From: Acidovorax sp. 1608163
GTDB taxonomy: Bacteria > Pseudomonadota > Gammaproteobacteria > Burkholderiales > Burkholderiaceae_C
Length of the DNA: 64,000 nt
Direction of reading: 5' to 3'
Assembly: GCF_003669015.1 (NCBI RefSeq)
Contig: NZ_CP033069.1
Coordinates: 2,800,501-2,864,500, forward strand
The notes beneath the pieces are model-generated. The model saw only the letters and a list, made by a program, of their open reading frames with translations. It was not told the DNA's origin and did not search any database. A program made the position numbers and the translations under genes. This document shows, in pieces, positions 1 to 9,309 of the stretch. Every line of letters begins with the position of its first letter. Position 1 is the first letter of the stretch.

Positions 1-106
1 GAGCTGCATCGCTGAACACCGGAGACGGACCCGCAGGGCTTCGCGGCAAAGCTGGCAAGCCTGTGGGCTGCGCCCCTGCGTCAACACGCGGGCGCGCCGC
101 CAGGTA

Positions 107-1225
107 TCAACCCCAGTTGCTGCCCAACTGCACCAGCACCCCTGCGGCCACCAGGCTCGCCTGCCAGCGCAGCATGGTGGGCAATGTGGGGGTACGCTGC
201 TCCACGGTGCGGTACAGCCATTGCCCTGCCACCATGGCCAGCGAAAACGCCAGCAGCATGCCCAAGGCATTGACCCACGGCGATGCTGGCCACAGGCTGC
301 TGACCACGGCATTGACGAGCAGGCACACGGCAAAGTGGATGAGGAACACGGAGTAGGACATTTGCCCCAGGCGCACCAGCGGCGAGACCCCACGCCACTG
401 CCGCACCGCAGGGGTGCGCATGGCCCACACCATGAGCAAGGCCGTTGCCAGCGCCAGCGCGATGCGCGCCCTGAATTCCAACGCCAAACCCACGCCGCCC
501 AGCACGGCCATCGCCAGCACCCAGCCCGTGGCCTGCGGAGCGCGGCTCGCCCAAAAGGCCATCATACCCAGGCCATAGGCACCAAAGAAGTAAACCGCCC
601 ACACATCCCACTGCGCGTCGCGGTTAAAGCCCCAGAGCGAGGCTGCCACACCGGCCACCACCACAGTCTGACCCAGCAAGGCGGCGCCCTGCTTGGCCAA
701 GGCTGATGGCAACGCCCGCACCGCAGCAAAGATCAGCAGGCTGAGAGCAAAGAGCTGAAAGTCGATCGCCACGTACCAGACCCCGGCCGACAGGGATTCA
801 TGGTCTACCAGACTGTGCAGCAGCAGCGCATGGGTGACCAACTGGGCCAGGCTCGGGTCGCCGGGCACGGAGGGGTGCTCCATCCAGGGGCGCACCAGCG
901 CACTGATCAGCACAGTCACCAACAACGCCACCACATACGGCACCACCAGGCGCACAAAGCGCTTGCTCAGTTGCTGGCCCACCTGGCCGAAGCGGGCCAC
1001 ACCCTCGGGCGCCAGGCTGGAGGCAGCCAGGTAGCCGCCCAGCACCAAGAACACTTGCACCGCCATGCGCGCGTAGTCGTACAGCCAGGCCATCAGGTCA
1101 GGTGCCAGGGGCTGGGCTATGTCAGACATGGGGCCATAAAAGGCCAGATGGTGCGCAACGATGGCTGCGCAGGCCAGACCCTTGACGGTGTCCAGCAGCG
1201 GCAGGCGTGAGGTGTGTTGAGACAT
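107..1225 (-). CDS. Acyltransferase family 3 membrane protein
   Basis: Integral membrane protein of the acyltransferase-3 family (OafA/NodX type), which transfers acyl groups onto surface polysaccharides or other envelope substrates; the substrate here is unknown. The N-terminus carries the family hallmark (LDTVKGLACAAIVAHH, with His25/His26 as the usual catalytic region), followed by about ten hydrophobic segments over 372 residues, a normal length. I use the ATG at 1225 because the family motif starts just after it; the longer reading frame to 1276 adds unrelated residues. It stands alone, divergent from the cyd regulator. Confidence 0.85.
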   Translation of the reverse strand: MSQHTSRLPLLDTVKGLACAAIVAHHLAFYGPMSDIAQPLAPDLMAWLYDYARMAVQVFLVLGGYLAASSLAPEGVARFGQVGQQLSKRFVRLVVPYVVALLVTVLISALVRPWMEHPSVPGDPSLAQLVTHALLLHSLVDHESLSAGVWYVAIDFQLFALSLLIFAAVRALPSALAKQGAALLGQTVVVAGVAASLWGFNRDAQWDVWAVYFFGAYGLGMMAFWASRAPQATGWVLAMAVLGGVGLALEFRARIALALATALLMVWAMRTPAVRQWRGVSPLVRLGQMSYSVFLIHFAVCLLVNAVVSSLWPASPWVNALGMLLAFSLAMVAGQWLYRTVEQRTPTLPTMLRWQASLVAAGVLVQLGSNWG

Positions 1226-1416
1226 GCAGAAACGGGATTCACCAACGCGCGCTGGCGAAATGGTTCGCAGGCGCAAATGTAAAACCCTCTATTGTCCTCT
1301 TTCCATGTAAAGCGTGCCAGCCCCGGCCCAAACCGGTGAAGGCAAGGCCGTCCTCACCCCAGCGCGGAGAGGCAAATCACCTCTGAGCAATCACCGCCCG
1401 AAATCACGAAACAGGC

Positions 1417-1458
1417 AATTTATTGAATTTTCAGTATTTACTGAAAATTCAATAAATT
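1417..1458. promoter_or_regulatory. Perfect 20-bp-arm palindrome, probable operator of the cyd regulator
   Basis: Two perfectly complementary 20-base arms (1417-1436 and 1439-1458) flank a 2-base centre. Each arm holds TTGAATTTTCA or its complement. It is AT-rich in a GC-rich region and lies 21 bases ahead of the regulator start. MarR-type dimers bind palindromes of this kind and often autoregulate, so I infer an operator controlling the regulator-cydAB operon; it could also affect the divergent acyltransferase. Confidence 0.75.
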
Positions 1459-1478
1459 TGGAGCACAATGCGCTTCCT

Positions 1479-2063
1479 ATGACCTACGTCAAAAACCTCC
1501 CTCCTCTGAATCGCCAATTCGTGTCCCATTTCGGCGAGATGGGCAGCCGCTGGGGCATCAACCGCACCGTGGGCCAGATGTATGCGCTGATCTTCCTGTC
1601 GCCGCGCCCCGTCAATGCCGACGAGATTGCCGAGACCCTGGAGTTCTCGCGCTCCAACGTAAGCATGGGCCTCAAGGAGCTGCAGTCGTGGCGGCTCGTC
1701 AAGCTCAGCCACCAGCCCGGGGACCGGCGCGAATACTTTGAGGCACCCAAGGATGTGTGGGAAATCTTCCGCGTGCTGGCCGAGGAACGCCGCCGCCGCG
1801 AGATCGAGCCCACGCTGTCCATGCTGCGCATGGCGCTGCTGGAAGAGCCCACCTCGGACGAAGAACGCTATGCCCAGGAGCGCATGCGCGAGATGCACGA
1901 GCTGATCGACCGCCTGATGACCTGGTTTGACGATGTGCAGCGCCTGGCCCCCGAAACCGCCCTGCAGCTGATGGGCATGGGCACGGCGGTGACCCGGGTG
2001 CTGGAGTTCAAAGACCGCCTGACTGGCAAGGGCCGCGCGGGCGACAACGCCAAGGGGGGCTGA
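1479..2063 (+). CDS. GbsR/MarR-type transcriptional regulator of cydAB
   Basis: A 194-residue DNA-binding protein with a MarR-like winged helix near residues 45-95 (ADEIAETLEFSRSNVSMGLK is the recognition region) and an Arg/Glu-rich helical C-terminus for dimerisation. It resembles the GbsR/MarR family. The ATG at 1479 gives the normal family N-terminus, whereas the upstream extension runs through the palindrome. It ends 4 bases before cydA, so the three genes almost certainly form one operon, and its likely job is control of the bd oxidase, probably with autoregulation through the 1417-1458 palindrome. The inducing signal cannot be read from the sequence. Confidence 0.82.
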   Translation: MTYVKNLPPLNRQFVSHFGEMGSRWGINRTVGQMYALIFLSPRPVNADEIAETLEFSRSNVSMGLKELQSWRLVKLSHQPGDRREYFEAPKDVWEIFRVLAEERRRREIEPTLSMLRMALLEEPTSDEERYAQERMREMHELIDRLMTWFDDVQRLAPETALQLMGMGTAVTRVLEFKDRLTGKGRAGDNAKGG

Positions 2064-2067
2064 GGCC

Positions 2068-3438
2068 ATGGACGCGCTCGATACCTTCACGCTGTCGCGC
2101 ATCCAGTTCGCGGCCAACATCAGCTTTCACATCCTCTTTCCCACCATCACCATTGCCCTGTGCTGGTTTCTGGTGTTCTTCCGGCTGCGCCACGCGGCCA
2201 CGCGGGGCACGCCAGCAGCCGTTGGTTGGGGGCAAGCCTATTACTTCTGGACCAAGGTGTTTGCGCTGACCTTCGCCATGGGCGTGGTCTCGGGCATCAC
2301 CATGAGTTTTCAGTTCGGCACCAACTGGCCTGGCTTCATGGAGCGTGCGGGCAACATCGCCGGGCCGCTGCTGGGCTACGAGGTGTTGACGGCATTTTTT
2401 CTGGAAGCCTCGTTCCTGGGCATCATGCTGTTTGGCCGGGGCCGTGTGTCTGACCGCGTGCACCTGGCAGCCACACTGCTGGTGGCCTTCGGCACCACGC
2501 TGTCGGCGTTCTGGATTTTGAGCCTGAACTCGTGGATGCAGACCCCTGTGGGTTACGAGATCATCGACGGCAAATTCCATGCGGTGGACTGGCTGGAGAT
2601 TGTGTTCAACCCGTCCTTCCCCTACCGGCTGGGGCACAAGCTGCTGGCCTCGTGCCTCACGGCAGGCTTCTTGATTGCGGGGGTCAGCGCCTGGCAGTTG
2701 CTCAAAGGCACGGCCGCACCTGGCACCCGCCAAGCCTTGCGCACGGCCGTGGTGGCGGTGTCCGTGGCGATGCCACTGCAAATCTTCATGGGCGACCTGC
2801 ACGGCCTGAACACGCTGGAGCACCAACCCGCCAAGATCGCCGCCATCGAAGGCATCTGGCACACCGAAAAAGGCGCGCCGCTGACCCTGTTTGGCCTGCC
2901 CAACGAGAAAGAAGGCCGCACCGACTACGCCCTGCAGATCCCCAAGGGCGCGAGCTTGGTCCTGGCGCATGACCCCGATGCCGAGCTGAAGGGACTGAAC
3001 GAGTTTGCAGGCGCGCACCCGCCCGTGGCGCCTGTGTTCTGGGGCTTTCGGGTGATGGTGGGCGTGGGCCTGCTGATGCTGGCCGTGGCCTGGGCTGCCG
3101 CGTGGGCCTTGTGGCGCCGCCGCGCGCACAGTGCTGGCATGCTGCCCCGCAAGGTGCTGTGGGCGCTGGTGGGCATGACGTTCTCGGGCTGGGTGGCCAC
3201 GCTGGCGGGCTGGTACGTGACGGAAATCGGGCGCCAGCCCTACCTGGTCTACGGCCTGCTCAAAACCGCCGAGGCCGTGGCCCCCCACCCCAGTGGCATG
3301 GTGGCTGGCACGCTGGCGGCCTACCTCACGGTGTATGCGCTGTTGCTGGCCGCCTACGTGGGCGTCATCAAGCACATGGCCGAACACGCCACCCTGCCCG
3401 CCCCCGCCGTGGCGCCCGCCACACCCCAAGCCGTTTGA
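2068..3438 (+). CDS. cydA: Cytochrome bd ubiquinol oxidase subunit I, short Q-loop (CIO) type
   Basis: Quinol-oxidising, heme-carrying subunit of a bd-type terminal oxidase in the inner membrane. Residues matching the E. coli ligands are visible: His21 (heme b595), His190 and Met330 (heme b558), and the conserved glutamates Glu105 and Glu113. At 456 residues it lacks the long Q-loop insertion of E. coli CydA (about 520), which places it with the cyanide-insensitive CIO-type oxidases. It starts 4 bases after the regulator and is followed by cydB. The role is respiration at low oxygen or under respiratory inhibition. Confidence 0.96.
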   Translation: MDALDTFTLSRIQFAANISFHILFPTITIALCWFLVFFRLRHAATRGTPAAVGWGQAYYFWTKVFALTFAMGVVSGITMSFQFGTNWPGFMERAGNIAGPLLGYEVLTAFFLEASFLGIMLFGRGRVSDRVHLAATLLVAFGTTLSAFWILSLNSWMQTPVGYEIIDGKFHAVDWLEIVFNPSFPYRLGHKLLASCLTAGFLIAGVSAWQLLKGTAAPGTRQALRTAVVAVSVAMPLQIFMGDLHGLNTLEHQPAKIAAIEGIWHTEKGAPLTLFGLPNEKEGRTDYALQIPKGASLVLAHDPDAELKGLNEFAGAHPPVAPVFWGFRVMVGVGLLMLAVAWAAAWALWRRRAHSAGMLPRKVLWALVGMTFSGWVATLAGWYVTEIGRQPYLVYGLLKTAEAVAPHPSGMVAGTLAAYLTVYALLLAAYVGVIKHMAEHATLPAPAVAPATPQAV

Positions 3439-3454
3439 ACGGCAGGAGCCCCCC

Positions 3455-4468
3455 ATGATGGAACTACTGAACTGGGCCACCGCCCTGCCCCTGATCTTCA
3501 TGGCTGTGATGGGCCTGGCCTTGTTGGCCTACGTGATTTTGGATGGCTACGACCTGGGTGTGGGCATGCTGCTGCCGCTGGCCACGCACGCCGAGAAGGA
3601 TGTGATGGTCTCCAGCATCGGCCCCTTCTGGGACGCCAACGAGACCTGGCTGGTGCTGGGTGTGGGCGTGCTGCTGGTGTGCTTTCCGATGGCGCACGGC
3701 CTGGTGTTGTCGGCGCTGTACCTGCCCGTGGCGGTGATGCTGATCGGCCTGATCGTGCGCGGGGTGGCGTTTGACTTTCGCGTGAAGGCACGCGATGCAC
3801 ACAAGGCCGCCTGGAACCACCTGTTTGCGCTGGGCTCCCTGGTCACCACCCTGGCCCAAGGCTGGATGCTGGGGGCGTACGTCACCGGCTTTCACACCGA
3901 CCTGTGGAGCCGCCTGTTTGCCGTGGGCATTGCGCTGACGCTGCCCGCCGCCTACGCCATGCTGGGCGTGGGCTGGCTGGTGATGAAGACCGAGGGCGAA
4001 CTGCAGCGCAAGGCATTGCGCTGGGGCCAGGGCGTGCTGTGGCCCATGGGCTTTGCGCTGGTGGGCATTTCGCTGGCCACCCCGGTGGTGAGCCACACGG
4101 TGTTCAACAAGTGGTTTGCCCTGCCCGGCTTTTTTGCACTGCTGCCGATTCCACTGGCGTGCGTGGCCGCCTTCTTCGCCATTCGGCATGTGCTGGCCGC
4201 ACCGCGGGTGGTGGCAGCGGGCTATGGCTGGGTGGTGTTTGTGGCCACGGTGGTGATTTTTGTGCTGGCCTTCTTCGGGCTGTCGTACAGCATCTACCCC
4301 TACATCGTCATCGACCGCCTCACGGTGTGGGAAGCCGCCAGCGCGACGGAATCCTTGGCGGTGATCGGCATTGGCGTCGCGATCACGCTGCCGGTGATCG
4401 TGATCTACACCATCTTCATGTACCGCGTGTTCTGGGGCAAGGCGCGGGAACTGACGTACGGGCTGTGA
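3455..4468 (+). CDS. cydB: Cytochrome bd ubiquinol oxidase subunit II
   Basis: Second structural subunit of the bd oxidase (337 residues, about eight membrane helices). The N-terminus has the typical CydB pattern (VILDGYDLGVGMLLP), and GPFWDANETWLVLGVG is the family signature. The ATG at 3455 is preceded by AGGAG at 3444-3448 with good spacing; the open frame to 3293 is an artefact overlapping cydA. No CydX-type small subunit gene is recognisable in the 149 bases that follow, as is common for CIO-type operons, and no cydDC is in the window. Confidence 0.96.
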   Translation: MMELLNWATALPLIFMAVMGLALLAYVILDGYDLGVGMLLPLATHAEKDVMVSSIGPFWDANETWLVLGVGVLLVCFPMAHGLVLSALYLPVAVMLIGLIVRGVAFDFRVKARDAHKAAWNHLFALGSLVTTLAQGWMLGAYVTGFHTDLWSRLFAVGIALTLPAAYAMLGVGWLVMKTEGELQRKALRWGQGVLWPMGFALVGISLATPVVSHTVFNKWFALPGFFALLPIPLACVAAFFAIRHVLAAPRVVAAGYGWVVFVATVVIFVLAFFGLSYSIYPYIVIDRLTVWEAASATESLAVIGIGVAITLPVIVIYTIFMYRVFWGKARELTYGL

Positions 4469-4523
4469 TGCGTGCCGCCCAACGCCACAGCCCGGGACCC
4501 CAAACATTAAATCAAATCAAGCC

Positions 4524-4571
4524 CTGGCGCTTATTGAATAAGCGCTAGCAGCTATACATTCGATAGCAAAC
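4524..4571 (+). repeat. Dispersed intergenic repeat, copy A
   Basis: Hairpin GCGCTTAT-TGA-ATAAGCGC followed by AGCAGCTAT, a short AT spacer and ATAGCAAAC; the GCTAT and ATAGC parts can form a second small stem. It is the first of eight members of one family in the window. It fills the gap between cydB and the convergent nitronate monooxygenase gene and may act as a bidirectional transcription stop. Confidence 0.8.
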
Positions 4572-4617
4572 ACACCACTGAGCGACCAAGCCCAGCGGTA
4601 TGCACTGCATGCGCCGA

Positions 4618-5571
4618 TCAGAGCTTCAAGCGCGCCCGCGCTTCTTCGTACTCACGGCGCAGCTTGGCCACCAGCTCGGCCGTGCTGGTCACGGCGTTGA
4701 TGGCGCCAATGCCCTGGCCGCAGCCCCAGATGTCCTTCCAGGCCTTTTGGGCGCCACCGCCAAAGTTCATCTTGCTGGGGTCGGACTCGGGCAGGTTCTC
4801 GGGGTCCAGCCCTGCGGCGCGGATCGAGGGCGCTAGGTAGTTGCCGTGCACGCCCGTGAACAGGTTGCTGTAGACGATGTCGTCGGAGTTGCTCTCCACA
4901 ATGGCTTGCTTGTAGGCATCCACCGCGCGGGCCTCGTGCGTGGCAATGAAGGCCGAGCCGATGTAGCCAAAGTCGGCCCCCATGGCCTGGGCGGCCAACA
5001 CCGCGCCACCGCTGGCGATGGAGCCGCTGAGCGCCAAGGGGCCGTCAAACCACTGGCGAATTTCCTGGACCAGCGCGAACGGGCTCTTGGTGCCTGCGTG
5101 TCCACCGGCACCGGCCGCCACGGCGATCAGGCCGTCAGCGCCCTTCTCGATCGCCTTGTGCGCGAACTTGTTGTTGATGATGTCGTGCAGCACGATGCCG
5201 CCCCAGGCGTGCACCGCCTGGTTCACATCCTCACGCGCACCCAGGCTGGTGATGATGATCGGCACCTTGTACTTGGCGCACACCTGCATGTCGTGCTCCA
5301 GGCGGTCGTTGCTCTTGTGCACGATCTGGTTGATGGCAAAGGGCGCGGCGGGCTTGTCGGGATTGGCCTTGTTGTAGGCGGCCAGCGTCTCGGTGATTTC
5401 GGCCAGCCACTCATCGAGCAGTTCGGCGGGGCGCGCATTGAGTGACGGCATGGAGCCCACCACACCGGCCTTGCACTGCTCAATGACGAGCTTGGGGTTG
5501 CTGATGATGAACAGCGGCGATCCGATGACGGGCAACGACAGGTTTTGCAACGCGGCGGGCAGTTTGGACAT
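4618..5571 (-). CDS. Nitronate monooxygenase (2-nitropropane dioxygenase family)
   Basis: FMN-dependent TIM-barrel oxidoreductase of 317 residues. The glycine-rich phosphate-binding segment AVAAGAGGHAGTKSPFALVQ (about residues 150-170) and the GADFGYIGSAFIATHEA segment are family hallmarks. Members oxidise nitronates such as propionate-3-nitronate, and many are annotated only as NAD(P)H-dependent flavin oxidoreductases, so the physiological substrate is uncertain. It is flanked by two repeat copies and probably transcribed alone. The ATG at 5571 begins the normal N-terminus. Confidence 0.88.
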   Translation of the reverse strand: MSKLPAALQNLSLPVIGSPLFIISNPKLVIEQCKAGVVGSMPSLNARPAELLDEWLAEITETLAAYNKANPDKPAAPFAINQIVHKSNDRLEHDMQVCAKYKVPIIITSLGAREDVNQAVHAWGGIVLHDIINNKFAHKAIEKGADGLIAVAAGAGGHAGTKSPFALVQEIRQWFDGPLALSGSIASGGAVLAAQAMGADFGYIGSAFIATHEARAVDAYKQAIVESNSDDIVYSNLFTGVHGNYLAPSIRAAGLDPENLPESDPSKMNFGGGAQKAWKDIWGCGQGIGAINAVTSTAELVAKLRREYEEARARLKL

Positions 5572-5610
5572 GGCAACAACTTCCAGAAACAGGTTTTGAT
5601 TGAAATAGCC

Positions 5611-5659
5611 CTCTAGCGCTTATTCAACAAGCGCTAGCAGCTATTATTTTTATAGTAAA
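5611..5659 (+). repeat. Dispersed intergenic repeat, copy B
   Basis: CTAGCGCTT and AAGCGCTAG form a 9-bp stem around a 7-base loop, then AGCAGCTAT, an AT spacer and ATAGTAAAG. It occupies the 161-base gap upstream of the nitronate monooxygenase start and downstream of the acyl-CoA dehydrogenase stop. Confidence 0.8.
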
Positions 5660-5732
5660 GGCCTGCACCCTGCACAGGCCTCGTCTCACTCTTTTTCATT
5701 CCTCAACGGGCGGGCTGCCCTTTCAGGACGCG

Positions 5733-7523
5733 TTAGAACGCCTCCAATGCCAGCTCGGTCACGCTGGCGGCACCTTCCACAATGCTGTCGCGCAGGCCGG
5801 GGGCCTTCACCAGAATGTGGTCAGCGTAGAACTGGGCCGTGGTGATTTTTGCGCGCATGAAGGCTTCGTCCTGTCCCTTTTGCAACAGGTCTTGGGCCAC
5901 CAGCAGGCTGCGCGCCAGTTGCCAGCCCGCCACCACATTGCCCGCCAGCATCAGGTAGGGCACGCTGCCCGCGAAGACGGCGTTGGGCTGGGCCTTGGTG
6001 CCGCCCGCCACGAAGTCGATCACGTCGAGCAGCGCCTTGCGCGCAGCCGTCAGGCGCTTGGCCACAGCCAGTGCGGCTGGAGTGCCGCTGGCCAGCAGTT
6101 CACTTTCAGTCTTCTCGATCTGCGCGGCGATGCCCTTGGCCACCTGCCCGCCATCGCGTGCCGTCTTGCGGCCCACCAGGTCGTTGGCCTGGATGGCGGT
6201 GGTGCCTTCGTAAATGGTCAGGATCTTGGCGTCGCGGTAGTACTGGGCCGCGCCAGTTTCTTCAATGAAGCCCATGCCGCCATGCACCTGCACGCCCAGA
6301 CTGGTCACTTCCAGGCTGGTCTCGGTGCTGTAGCCCTTGACTAGCGGCACCATGAATTCATAGAACGCCTGGTTCTGCTTGCGCGTGTCGGCATCGGGGT
6401 GGTGGTGTGCGGCGTCAAACGCGGCAGCTGCCACAGTGGCCATGGCGCGGCAGCCTTCCACGGTGGCGCGCATCGTCATCAGCATGCGCTTCACATCGGG
6501 GTGGTGGATGATGGCCGCGCTGGCGGCAATGGAGCCGTCCACAGGGCGGCTTTGCACGCGGTCCTTCGCGTACTGCACGGCCTTCTGGTAGGCGCGCTCG
6601 GAGATCGCGATGCCCTGCATGCCCACGGCGTAGCGGGCCGCGTTCATCATGATGAACATGTATTCGAGACCACGGTTTTCCTGGCCCACCAGGTAACCCA
6701 CCGCACCGCCATGGTCGCCAAACTGCAGCACGGCCGTGGGCGATGCCTTGATGCCCAGCTTGTGCTCAATGCTCACGCAGTGCGCGTCGTTGCGGGCGCC
6801 CAGCGTGCCATCCTGGTTGACCATGAACTTGGGCACCACGAACAGGCTGATGCCCTTCACGCCTTCGGGCGCGCCCTGCACGCGGGCCAGCACCAGGTGC
6901 ACGATGTTCTCGGCCATGTCGTGCTCACCGTAGGTGATGAAGATCTTGGTGCCGAAGATTTTGTAGGTGCCGTCGGGCTGCGGTTCGGCGCGCGTGCGCA
7001 CCAGGGCCAAGTCCGAGCCCGCCTGGGGTTCCGTCAGGTTCATGGTGCCTGTCCACTCGCCGGTCACCAGCTTCTCCAGGTACGTGGCTTTGAGTTCATC
7101 GCTGCCGGCCGTGAGCAGGGCCTCGATGGCGCCATCGGTCAGCAACGGGCACAGCGCAAAGCTCATGTTGGCGCTGTTGGTCATCTCGATGCAGGCCGCA
7201 CCAATGGTCTTGGGCAGGCCCTGGCCGCCGAAATCGGCCGGGTGCTGCAGGCCTTGCCAGCCGCCTTCGCCGTACTGGCGAAAGGCCTCCTTGAAGCCGG
7301 GAGTGGTCGTGACCACGCCGTCTTCCCAGCTCGACGGGTTCTTGTCGCCCTCGAAGTTGAGCGGAGCCAGCACGCCCTCGTTGAACTTGGCGCACTCTTC
7401 CAGCACGGCGGTGGCCGTGTCGAGGCCCGCGTCTTCAAAGCCGGGGATTTGTGCGATCTGTTCGATATTGGCCAGGTGCTCAATGTCGAACAGCATGTCC
7501 TTGACGGGGGCGGTGTAGCTCAT
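5733..7523 (-). CDS. Acyl-CoA dehydrogenase, large (about 600-residue) DmdC-like class
   Basis: FAD enzyme that introduces a trans-2 double bond into acyl-CoA and passes electrons to ETF. The core signatures are present: MNLTEPQAGSDLALVRT in the FAD/substrate region, YGEHDMAENI, and the catalytic-base segment ILTIYEGTTAIQANDL in the C-terminal half. At 596 residues with a C-terminal extension it belongs to the long class that includes 3-methylmercaptopropionyl-CoA dehydrogenase DmdC, so long-chain or thioether acyl-CoAs are both possible. The ATG at 7523 has GGAG six bases upstream and is preferred to the adjacent TTG at 7526. It lies downstream of etfBA, its likely electron acceptor, but behind a terminator. 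Confidence 0.92.
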   Translation of the reverse strand: MSYTAPVKDMLFDIEHLANIEQIAQIPGFEDAGLDTATAVLEECAKFNEGVLAPLNFEGDKNPSSWEDGVVTTTPGFKEAFRQYGEGGWQGLQHPADFGGQGLPKTIGAACIEMTNSANMSFALCPLLTDGAIEALLTAGSDELKATYLEKLVTGEWTGTMNLTEPQAGSDLALVRTRAEPQPDGTYKIFGTKIFITYGEHDMAENIVHLVLARVQGAPEGVKGISLFVVPKFMVNQDGTLGARNDAHCVSIEHKLGIKASPTAVLQFGDHGGAVGYLVGQENRGLEYMFIMMNAARYAVGMQGIAISERAYQKAVQYAKDRVQSRPVDGSIAASAAIIHHPDVKRMLMTMRATVEGCRAMATVAAAAFDAAHHHPDADTRKQNQAFYEFMVPLVKGYSTETSLEVTSLGVQVHGGMGFIEETGAAQYYRDAKILTIYEGTTAIQANDLVGRKTARDGGQVAKGIAAQIEKTESELLASGTPAALAVAKRLTAARKALLDVIDFVAGGTKAQPNAVFAGSVPYLMLAGNVVAGWQLARSLLVAQDLLQKGQDEAFMRAKITTAQFYADHILVKAPGLRDSIVEGAASVTELALEAF

Positions 7524-7552
7524 CAATGTCTCCAGGAAAGCGAAATTTCGTC

Positions 7553-7581
7553 AAAAAAAAGGCATCGCGAACGATGCCTTT
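7553..7581 (-). terminator. Intrinsic terminator between etfA and the acyl-CoA dehydrogenase
   Basis: On the minus strand a perfect 10-bp stem (AAAGGCATCG / CGATGCCTTT) closes a TTCG tetraloop and runs directly into a T tract. It ends the etfBA transcript. It lies only 30 bases before the acyl-CoA dehydrogenase start, so that gene needs read-through or a promoter inside etfA. Confidence 0.9.
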
Positions 7582-7598
7582 GTGCAAGCAGCAGGGCT

Positions 7599-8531
7599 TT
7601 ACAGCGCCTTGACCAATTCAGGCACAGCCGTGAACAGGTCGGCTTCCAGCCCATAGTCGGCCACGCTGAAGATCGGCGCCTCAGGGTCCTTGTTGATCGC
7701 CACGATCACCTTGGAGTCCTTCATGCCCGCCAAGTGCTGGATGGCACCCGAGATGCCGGCCGCGATGTACAGCTGCGGTGCCACGATCTTGCCGGTCTGG
7801 CCCACTTGCAGGTCGTTCGGGGCGTAGCCTGCATCCACCGCAGCGCGGCTGGCGCCGATGGCGGCGCCCAGCTTGTCGGCCAGCGGGGTGATGACTTCGT
7901 TGAACTTCTCTGCACTGCCCAGCGCACGGCCACCGGAGACGATGATCTTGGCGGCGGTGAGTTCAGGGCGGTCGTTCTTGGCGATTTCGCTGCCCACGTA
8001 GCTGCTCTTGCCTGCATCGGCGGTCGCAGCGGCGGTTTCGACCGCGGCGCTGCCACCCGTGGCAGCTGCGGCATCAAAGCCGGTGGTGCGCACGGTGATG
8101 ACTTTGACGCTGTCGGCGCTTTGCACGGTGGCAATGGCGTTGCCTGCGTAGATGGGGCGCTCGAAGGTGTCTTGGCTCACCACCTTGGTGATGTCGCTGA
8201 TCTGCGCCACGTCGAGCTTGGCGGCCACGCGGGGGGCCACGTTTTTGCCACCTGCGGTGGCAGGGAACAGGATGTGGCTGTAGTTGCTGGCGATGGCCAG
8301 TACCTGGGCTGCCACGTTCTCGGCCAGGCCGTGGGCCAGGCTTGCTGCGTCGGCGTGGATCACCTTGCTCACACCAGCGATCTGGGCTGCTGCTTGGGCG
8401 GCAGCGCCGGCGTTGTGGCCAGCCACCAGCACGTGCACGTCGCCACCGCAGGCCACAGCGGCCGTGACGGTGTTCAGGGTGGCGCCTTTGATGCTGGCGT
8501 TGTCGTGTTCAGCAATAACGAGTACCGACAT
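7599..8531 (-). CDS. etfA: Electron transfer flavoprotein alpha subunit
   Basis: FAD-carrying subunit of ETF (310 residues), which takes electrons from acyl-CoA dehydrogenases and hands them to ETF-quinone oxidoreductase. The N-terminal domain begins [10 protein letters not shown]. The C-terminal FAD-binding domain shows [37 protein letters not shown] and [10 protein letters not shown], all canonical. The start directly abuts the etfB stop (no intervening base), giving tight translational coupling. Its location next to an acyl-CoA dehydrogenase supports a role in fatty-acid or branched-acid oxidation. Confidence 0.97.
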   Translation of the reverse strand: MSVLVIAEHDNASIKGATLNTVTAAVACGGDVHVLVAGHNAGAAAQAAAQIAGVSKVIHADAASLAHGLAENVAAQVLAIASNYSHILFPATAGGKNVAPRVAAKLDVAQISDITKVVSQDTFERPIYAGNAIATVQSADSVKVITVRTTGFDAAAATGGSAAVETAAATADAGKSSYVGSEIAKNDRPELTAAKIIVSGGRALGSAEKFNEVITPLADKLGAAIGASRAAVDAGYAPNDLQVGQTGKIVAPQLYIAAGISGAIQHLAGMKDSKVIVAINKDPEAPIFSVADYGLEADLFTAVPELVKAL

Positions 8532-9281
8532 TTAGATCACCTTCGCTTCGTTCTTGAGTTTTTCAACGAGGGCCGCCACGTCGGCCACCTTCACACCCGC
8601 GCCGCGCTTGGCGGGCTCGGTCACCTTCAGGGTCTTGAGGCGAGGGGCCACGTCCACGCCGAGGTCTTCGGGCTTGACGGTGTCCAACTGCTTTTTCTTG
8701 GCCTTCATGATGTTGGGCAAGGTGACGTAGCGGGGTTCGTTCAGGCGCAGGTCGGTGGTGATGACGGCGGGCAGCGTCAGGGCCAGGGTTTCCAGGCCGC
8801 CGTCGATTTCGCGGGTCACATTGACCTTGTCAGCGGCCAATTCCACCTTGCTGGCGTTGGTGGCCTGGGGCAAGTCGGCCAGGGCCGCCAGCATCTGGCC
8901 GGTCTGGTTGGCGTCGTCGTCGATGGCTTGTTTGCCCAGGATGATGAGCGCAGGTTGCTCTTTGTCCACCAGGGCCTTGAGCAGCTTGGCCACGGCCAGG
9001 GGTTGCAGTTCGACATCGGTCTCGACCAGGATGGCGCGGTCTGCACCAATCGCCATGGCCGTGCGCAGGGTTTCCTGGCACTGGGCTACGCCGCAGGAGA
9101 CTGCGATGACTTCGGTCACCAGGCCTTTTTCTTTCAGGCGCACTGCCTCTTCAACGGCGATTTCGTCAAAGGGGTTCATGCTCATCTTCACGTTGGCGAT
9201 GTCCACACCCGTGTTGTCCGACTTCACTCGGACCTTCACGTTGTAGTCCACCACGCGCTTGACAGGGACCAAGACCTTCAT
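8532..9281 (-). CDS. etfB: Electron transfer flavoprotein beta subunit
   Basis: Partner of EtfA (249 residues), AMP-binding and responsible for docking to dehydrogenases. It has the standard beginning [30 protein letters not shown], and the ETF-beta signature around [21 protein letters not shown]. An AGGAG precedes the ATG on the minus strand. It is first in the etfBA operon, and the palindrome at 9315-9326 lies in its upstream region. Confidence 0.97.
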   Translation of the reverse strand: MKVLVPVKRVVDYNVKVRVKSDNTGVDIANVKMSMNPFDEIAVEEAVRLKEKGLVTEVIAVSCGVAQCQETLRTAMAIGADRAILVETDVELQPLAVAKLLKALVDKEQPALIILGKQAIDDDANQTGQMLAALADLPQATNASKVELAADKVNVTREIDGGLETLALTLPAVITTDLRLNEPRYVTLPNIMKAKKKQLDTVKPEDLGVDVAPRLKTLKVTEPAKRGAGVKVADVAALVEKLKNEAKVI

Positions 9282-9309
9282 TGCTGCGGCTCCTAGAGAG
9301 TTGGTTGAA

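Noticed and set aside
1..106. Window start, searched for a gene end
   Set aside because: No frame with recognisable content on either strand downstream of the acyltransferase stop.
2008..3501. Minus-strand open frame opposite cydA
   Set aside because: Shadow of cydA, with His/Gln/Arg-rich composition and no recognisable fold.
4469..4617. Search for a cydX small subunit after cydB
   Set aside because: No short frame with a CydX-like hydrophobic start; the gap is filled by repeat copy A.
6399..9296. Very long plus-strand open frame opposite the acyl-CoA dehydrogenase and etfBA
   Set aside because: It is the antisense shadow of three well-recognised genes in high-GC DNA; His/Gly-rich, no domain, no ribosome site.
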